Positions 6,249-10,315 of a stretch of DNA of 10,315 nucleotides are shown here, piece by piece. Each line of letters opens with the position of its first letter. The stretch's first letter is position 1. This DNA comes from Candidatus Delongbacteria bacterium (GTDB lineage Bacteria > Delongbacteria > UBA4055): NCBI GenBank assembly GCA_016938535.1, contig JAFGUL010000119.1:1-10315 (forward strand), given 5' to 3'. The notes under the pieces are model-generated. The model searched no databases. It saw nothing but the letters and a program-made list of their open reading frames with translations, and was not told where the DNA came from. The position numbers were made by a program, and so were the translations under genes.

Positions 6249-8783
6249 CTAGAAAGTATAGCCGATCGAAAAGTGGAATGCTCCTTGTTTCCAGCCGTCT
6301 TTGATATCGGTCGGGAATCCGTAAAGAATACCCATCGCGCCTATGGGCGTGACATAGCGCAGGCCTGATCCTACAGTAGTTCTGAATGTGTCGTCTGCGC
6401 CCGGGGACTGACCAATGAACCCGTTATCGGTAAACAGCGGGATTTCCCAGTTATTCTTGTATTCGAGCCTCAATTCAAAAGCAAAAAGTGCCGCCAGTTT
6501 TCCTCCGGCAGGCTCGCCGTCAGGATCAAGCAGAAATGAGTTATTTGCAATTCCTCTTACGGTACTTGTTCCTCCGAGATAGAAAAGCTGTTCGACAGAA
6601 GGCTGAAATCTGTGATCCATCTCCTGAAGGTAATTAAGCTTTCCGAAAAATGCAAAAGTCACCATCTCGACCGGCGTTAAGAAATACTTCAGATCGGCTT
6701 TGTATTTAATAAAATCGTCCTCATTATTGTCAATTCCCGTGGAAAATTCGGTCTCTAAGTTGGCATAAAGGCCTTTTCTGGGCACCATGAAGGAGTCCCG
6801 CCCGTCCCAGAGCTGACTTATTCTGAGCCTGCCTGTATTTTTAACGATATTCGAATCTTCTCCCGCAGTACTCTGCAGAAAAAGCTCTTTCTGCTCTACC
6901 TGAACCTGAAGAGAAGTCTGCAGTTTACTTTCCCATCTGTAACCGACTCCTGTACCCAGACCAAAGGCTTCGGTCTCGAAATCGAGATTATCCTCCTCCC
7001 CTTTTTCCCAGTAGGAAGAAATGTTTCCCGCAAGATTAACTGAGAACAAAACAGGCTCAATAAATGTCAGAGTTGCTGCCTGTCTGACGAATGATGCTTC
7101 GGTTTTTATGCTGATCTCTTTATTCATGCCGAAAAGATTTTTATTCCCCGCAGACAGGCTTAAATACGGACCGAGGTAACTTTCATAGCCTCCTGCCGCC
7201 TGAAAAAAGTATGGAGGATATTCTTCAACATTTATGAGTATATCAATTGTGTCCTTTTTTGATTCGATCCCGGGCGTAAAAGCCGATACCGATCGGAATA
7301 TCTTCTGATTCCTTAAATTTCTCTGACCTTTTGACAGCCCGAGTATAGAGAAAGGTTCTCCTTCTTTCAAAGGTAAAAGTTTTTTTATGGTTTTTTCTTT
7401 CGTCTTTAAATTTCCCGCATTATATATCCTGCCAGTTGCAGCAATATTTTTCTTCTGAATAGAAAATACAACATCAGCTTTGGAACTGTCCGAAGAAAAT
7501 TTAACTGAATTTTTGACCTGTGCGTAAATAAAACCCTTTGATGCGAGGATCCCTTTGATTCGTGAGGTTCTTTCGTTGATCAGATCTGAATTATAGGGAA
7601 TATCTTTAAGCTCTGATGATAAAGACTCAAGTTCCGGTTTGATCTCCCGGTATGACCCTTCATAACTTACTTCTCCGACAAGGGTTCTTATGCCTTCATC
7701 TATCTTGAATGACATAACAAGACTGTCTCTATTCCTGTTCATATCAAGATTTCCCTTAACTTTCGCGGACAGATATCCGTTCTGGGCATAAAAAGCGGTG
7801 AGGTTCCTTTCATCGTCTTCCCATTTCCGTTCGTCAAAATGATCAGAAAATCTCCACCACCTTGAAACTACGCTGTTCAGGTACTGTTTAAGTTCTTTGC
7901 CTTCATAACCTGCATTTCCATCAAACCCGATCTCAGAAATCAAAGTTCTGGGTCCCTCTTTAATATAAACCCGGATCTCTCCGCATTCAATATCGCCGCA
8001 CTTGAAAAGAGAATCGTTCCAGTCAACTCTGACATCGTTAAATCCTTCTTCTTTGTACCTGTTCCTGATCCCTCTGACTATCTGTCTTGCAGCAACCGAT
8101 GCCCTTCTTCCTTTATATATCAGGTCGATCTGCTCTCTGAGTGCACGCTTAGAGAAGAAGTCATTTCCATTAAGGATCACCTTATATTTCGGACCTTCAT
8201 TTACTTTAAAAATTATATCTGACTTATGTTCAATTGGATCATGAATGACCGATCCTGTAACTTCAGCCTCCGCAAACCCTTTTTCCCTGTAAAAATCTCT
8301 TAAGGTTTTTATATCCTCCTCGTAGCTGTCGGGAATAAAACGCCCCGGCTCGCCGGGCAGAAAACTTCTCCAGTATGTGTTGAGTTCTTTTTTAAGCCTT
8401 ATATCCGAATAATAAGTGTTCCCTTCGATTTCAATATTGCGGATGACCGTATAGCCTGTTTTTGTAACTTTTATATGAAGTTTTCTGAGTTTATCTGATA
8501 CATTTTCAGCTTCGGTATCCACTTTTACTGAGTCGTATCCTTTAGCTTTGAGGTATTCTTTCAATATCCCGGTTTGTTCTTCAACATCCTCTTTATCGTA
8601 AACATTTCCCGGGTATAGAGATATTCTGTCTAAAAGCTCATTCGAAAAAAACGGGTAGATGTTATAGAACTCAATGTCGGATATCCTGACGGCGTTCACT
8701 GCATCAGACAACATCTCATTTGCGAACATCGAAGTAAAGGCAAAAATCAGGATCATTACCCGTATGATAAGATATCTGATCAT
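6249..8783 (-). CDS. Omp85-family outer-membrane assembly protein (BamA/TamA-like) with about six POTRA domains
   Basis: An 844-residue outer-membrane protein that inserts or exports beta-barrel substrates. A signal peptide covers residues 1-21 (cleavage near M-F-A). Six POTRA-like domains follow, each beta-alpha-alpha-beta-beta with a (Y)-x-x-x-G-(F/Y) turn before the third strand: about 33-109, 110-198, 199-278, 279-365, 366-446 and 447-524. The barrel (about 525-844, the size of a 16-strand Omp85 barrel) carries W-D-x-R-D-x-x-x-x-P-R-(K)-G at 659-671 and the lid-loop motif L-G-G-T-S-T-V-R-G at 736-744 with the family arginine R743. It ends in F-H-F-S-I-G-Y-T-F, a C-terminal aromatic barrel signal. 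BamA has five POTRAs and TamA three, so the count is atypical. The only two cysteines, C262 and C267, sit in POTRA 3. The start overlaps the stop of the TamB-like gene. This could be the general BamA or a dedicated TamA-like partner of TamB; I cannot decide from sequence. Confidence 0.92.
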   Translation of the reverse strand: MIRYLIIRVMILIFAFTSMFANEMLSDAVNAVRISDIEFYNIYPFFSNELLDRISLYPGNVYDKEDVEEQTGILKEYLKAKGYDSVKVDTEAENVSDKLRKLHIKVTKTGYTVIRNIEIEGNTYYSDIRLKKELNTYWRSFLPGEPGRFIPDSYEEDIKTLRDFYREKGFAEAEVTGSVIHDPIEHKSDIIFKVNEGPKYKVILNGNDFFSKRALREQIDLIYKGRRASVAARQIVRGIRNRYKEEGFNDVRVDWNDSLFKCGDIECGEIRVYIKEGPRTLISEIGFDGNAGYEGKELKQYLNSVVSRWWRFSDHFDERKWEDDERNLTAFYAQNGYLSAKVKGNLDMNRNRDSLVMSFKIDEGIRTLVGEVSYEGSYREIKPELESLSSELKDIPYNSDLINERTSRIKGILASKGFIYAQVKNSVKFSSDSSKADVVFSIQKKNIAATGRIYNAGNLKTKEKTIKKLLPLKEGEPFSILGLSKGQRNLRNQKIFRSVSAFTPGIESKKDTIDILINVEEYPPYFFQAAGGYESYLGPYLSLSAGNKNLFGMNKEISIKTEASFVRQAATLTFIEPVLFSVNLAGNISSYWEKGEEDNLDFETEAFGLGTGVGYRWESKLQTSLQVQVEQKELFLQSTAGEDSNIVKNTGRLRISQLWDGRDSFMVPRKGLYANLETEFSTGIDNNEDDFIKYKADLKYFLTPVEMVTFAFFGKLNYLQEMDHRFQPSVEQLFYLGGTSTVRGIANNSFLLDPDGEPAGGKLAALFAFELRLEYKNNWEIPLFTDNGFIGQSPGADDTFRTTVGSGLRYVTPIGAMGILYGFPTDIKDGWKQGAFHFSIGYTF

Positions 8784-10315
8784 CTGAACTCCTTTCTAAA
8801 CTGTGTTTCCGCTCCGAATGTACCGTCTGTTGACTGAAATCCGGAGAATATAACATTCTCGAGGAGCTGGTAGTCCGCTATACCCTTCTGTATCATTTCT
8901 GAACCATTATTTGCCACTGAATATTTAAGTATGAGTCTGTCCGATATCTTCTTTCCGACCGTGATCCCGTATCCTGCAGGTTCTTTTGCGGAAAAATCGT
9001 CAGACACTCCGACCTCAATATAATCCAGTCCGGTCTTTTTGGCTATATCTTCAGAATAGGCACTCGTCAGCCAGTCCGCTATCAGCTTTTCTTTGGATAC
9101 TCCCTCTCCGCCTGATGAAAATTGCGAGGTTTTTCTTCCGAAAAGAAGTAAAGAAAGTATATCGGCATCACTTTCGGGAGGTACGGAACTCAGAGTAAAT
9201 TTGGGATTGGAAAGGTTTTCGGAGATGGAAAGAAATATCTTATGCGTGTTTACTTCCGTCTGACTTTGAATGTCGGCAATCGGGAGCATTCCGTAAACAG
9301 GCTCAAAATCAAGTACCCCTTTATTTACAGTGAAGGTTTTTTTCTGAAAAACAATAAAACCGTCTTTCTGTATCACAGCTCTGCCTGAAATTAGAGGGTT
9401 TGAAATGTCGCCTTTGATCTGCAGATCGGGGTTGAGTTCAAGAAATCCGAGATTGTTATCCATTACAAGGGTTCTTCTGCTCTTTAATGTCAGATCGAGA
9501 GATATCTCCGGAAGGCTGTCATTTTCAGATGTGGTTTTGACCGTCTTGGCTCCCGAACCTTTAAAAACACCGCCGAAAAGATCGACATCCTTATAATATA
9601 ATGCGTCAACTATCAGAATACTTCCCTTCAGAGCGCCCTTTGCCGGCGTCCCTGAAAATTTCAGATCAGTATTTACAAGCCCTTCAAGATGCTCGGGATA
9701 TTCGAAAGGAAGTGCAGTGGTCTTTACAGACATATCTATGTAGGTGATTTCAGTACCGTCGAGCGAAATAATTCCTCCGATGCCCAGAGTTCCGTTGTCG
9801 ATCCTGCCGGAAATCTCATTTATACTTATCCTTTCTTTTGCAAATGAGATCTCACCGTTCACATCATAAAGCTTCTGATCGGTTACAGGGAGGATCATCC
9901 CCAGTTTGTCGAGAGTGAGTTTACCGGTAAGCACAGGATCTGAAACATCTCCGCCCGCTTTTAAAATACCCCTTAAATAGCCTTCGGTTTCAGAGAGTTC
10001 AGGTACGATAAAAGATAATGACTTCAAGGGAAGCGACATATCTGTAAACAAGTCAAGATCCTTTGATTGTTCTATAGTTCCGCCGACCCTGAAAAATCCG
10101 TCATCGAGTAGTATCAGATCAATATTTTTAAGCTCGATAATATCAGATCTCAGTTCCGCTTGGAATTTGCTTCCGTGCACTATCTTTCTTTTGTCCGCTG
10201 AAAAGACCACTGAGTCAAGATCAGCTGTCACAAAGTAATCCAACGCTTCGCCGAACGATCCTTCCGCATTAATCTTCCCGTTGATAAAGCCTTCAAAATA
10301 TCTGTCGCTGTTATC
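8780..10315 (-). CDS. tamB: TamB-like translocation and assembly protein, C-terminal 511 residues (5' end outside window)
   Basis: The frame is open to the window edge; a TTG at 10243 is just an internal codon, and 24 further codons upstream continue the same pattern, so the gene is cut by the window. The visible part is almost entirely short beta strands, including repeated G-x-(L/I)-x-(A/I)-x-G-x-(x)-(S)-(D/N)-P-x-(L/I)-x-G units (about residues 112-133 and 298-311, with a related one near 218-235), the pattern of the long beta-helical taco of AsmA/TamB proteins. The conserved C-terminal TamB (DUF490) block is present: P-P-E-S-D-A-D-I-L-S-L-L-L-F-G-R at 379-394, V-G-K-K-I-S-D-R-L-(I)-L-K-Y-S near 453-466, then a final barrel-like stretch ending F-R-K-E-F-R. 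Known TamB is anchored in the inner membrane, spans the periplasm and contacts an Omp85 protein, and TamB-like proteins are implicated in phospholipid transport to the outer membrane. The following Omp85 gene overlaps by 4 bp, which supports a working pair. The N-terminal anchor is not visible. Confidence 0.93.
   Translation of the reverse strand, partial: DNSDRYFEGFINGKINAEGSFGEALDYFVTADLDSVVFSADKRKIVHGSKFQAELRSDIIELKNIDLILLDDGFFRVGGTIEQSKDLDLFTDMSLPLKSLSFIVPELSETEGYLRGILKAGGDVSDPVLTGKLTLDKLGMILPVTDQKLYDVNGEISFAKERISINEISGRIDNGTLGIGGIISLDGTEITYIDMSVKTTALPFEYPEHLEGLVNTDLKFSGTPAKGALKGSILIVDALYYKDVDLFGGVFKGSGAKTVKTTSENDSLPEISLDLTLKSRRTLVMDNNLGFLELNPDLQIKGDISNPLISGRAVIQKDGFIVFQKKTFTVNKGVLDFEPVYGMLPIADIQSQTEVNTHKIFLSISENLSNPKFTLSSVPPESDADILSLLLFGRKTSQFSSGGEGVSKEKLIADWLTSAYSEDIAKKTGLDYIEVGVSDDFSAKEPAGYGITVGKKISDRLILKYSVANNGSEMIQKGIADYQLLENVIFSGFQSTDGTFGAETQFRKEFR
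8789..8797 (-). promoter_or_regulatory. Strong Shine-Dalgarno site for the Omp85 gene
   Basis: On the minus strand, AGAAAGGAG lies 5 bases before the ATG at 8783. It sits inside the last codons of the TamB-like gene, so the Omp85 protein can be translated from the shared mRNA both by coupling at the ATGA overlap and by independent initiation. The site confirms the chosen start. Confidence 0.85.

Noticed and set aside
8002..8244. Plus-strand open frame of 80 codons opposite the Omp85 gene
   Set aside because: It lies wholly inside the POTRA coding region of a convincing gene, has no recognisable features and no ribosome site; the same holds for other short frames opposite or within the large genes (for example 143-487, 1695-1955, 2609-2812, 8986-9198 and 9405-9596).
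10241..10243. TTG as the start codon of the TamB-like gene
   Set aside because: The same frame continues without a stop to the window edge, and the extra 24 residues have the same beta-strand style, so the gene is simply cut by the window.

Overview
The window reads as chromosomal DNA of a Gram-negative (diderm) bacterium of moderate to low G+C. The evidence for an outer membrane is direct: the minus strand carries an Omp85-family outer-membrane assembly protein next to a TamB-type protein. The large secreted protein is built from tandem beta-sandwich repeats (each with a W-(I/V)-D-(N/D)-like core and a conserved F-K-I-K-V-S-S strand) and ends in a fibronectin III-like module. This style is common in FCB-group candidate lineages such as Cloacimonadota- or Delongbacteria-like genomes. 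That placement is a recollection of style, not a proof. The purine-rich Shine-Dalgarno sites in front of several genes argue against a typical Bacteroidota genome.

Layout. On the plus strand there are four genes in a row. Positions 2-262 hold the 3' end of a TRIC/UPF0126 membrane protein. Positions 267-911 encode a small cytoplasmic HExxH (gluzincin-like) metallopeptidase of unknown substrate. Positions 945-2198 encode a full-length arginine deiminase with all expected catalytic residues. These three are closely spaced (4 and 33 bp gaps) and probably co-transcribed. After a 159-bp AT-rich gap with a possible promoter comes a 1295-aa exported protein (2358-6245) made of twelve tandem repeats plus a C-terminal FnIII-like domain. 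On the minus strand, and convergent with it with only 3 bp between the stop codons, lie an 844-aa Omp85/BamA-like protein (6249-8783) and, upstream of it, the C-terminal 511 residues of a TamB-like protein (8780-10315, running off the window). The last two overlap by 4 bp (ATGA) and are probably translationally coupled.

How the genes fit together. The minus-strand pair is an envelope biogenesis module: an outer-membrane barrel with an unusually long periplasmic arm, apparently six POTRA domains, plus its inner-membrane-anchored beta-helical bridge partner. The arginine deiminase converts arginine to citrulline and ammonia, but no ornithine carbamoyltransferase, carbamate kinase or antiporter gene is in view. 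No functional link between the plus-strand enzymes and the secreted repeat protein can be shown from sequence.

I found no RNA gene, CRISPR array, insertion sequence or clear defence system. The most interesting material is the domain-level structure of the repeat protein (three repeat subtypes arranged in blocks and one clearly recent duplication) and the six-POTRA Omp85 with its single close cysteine pair, linked to TamB. Nothing in the window amounts to a convincing, wholly new biological system.
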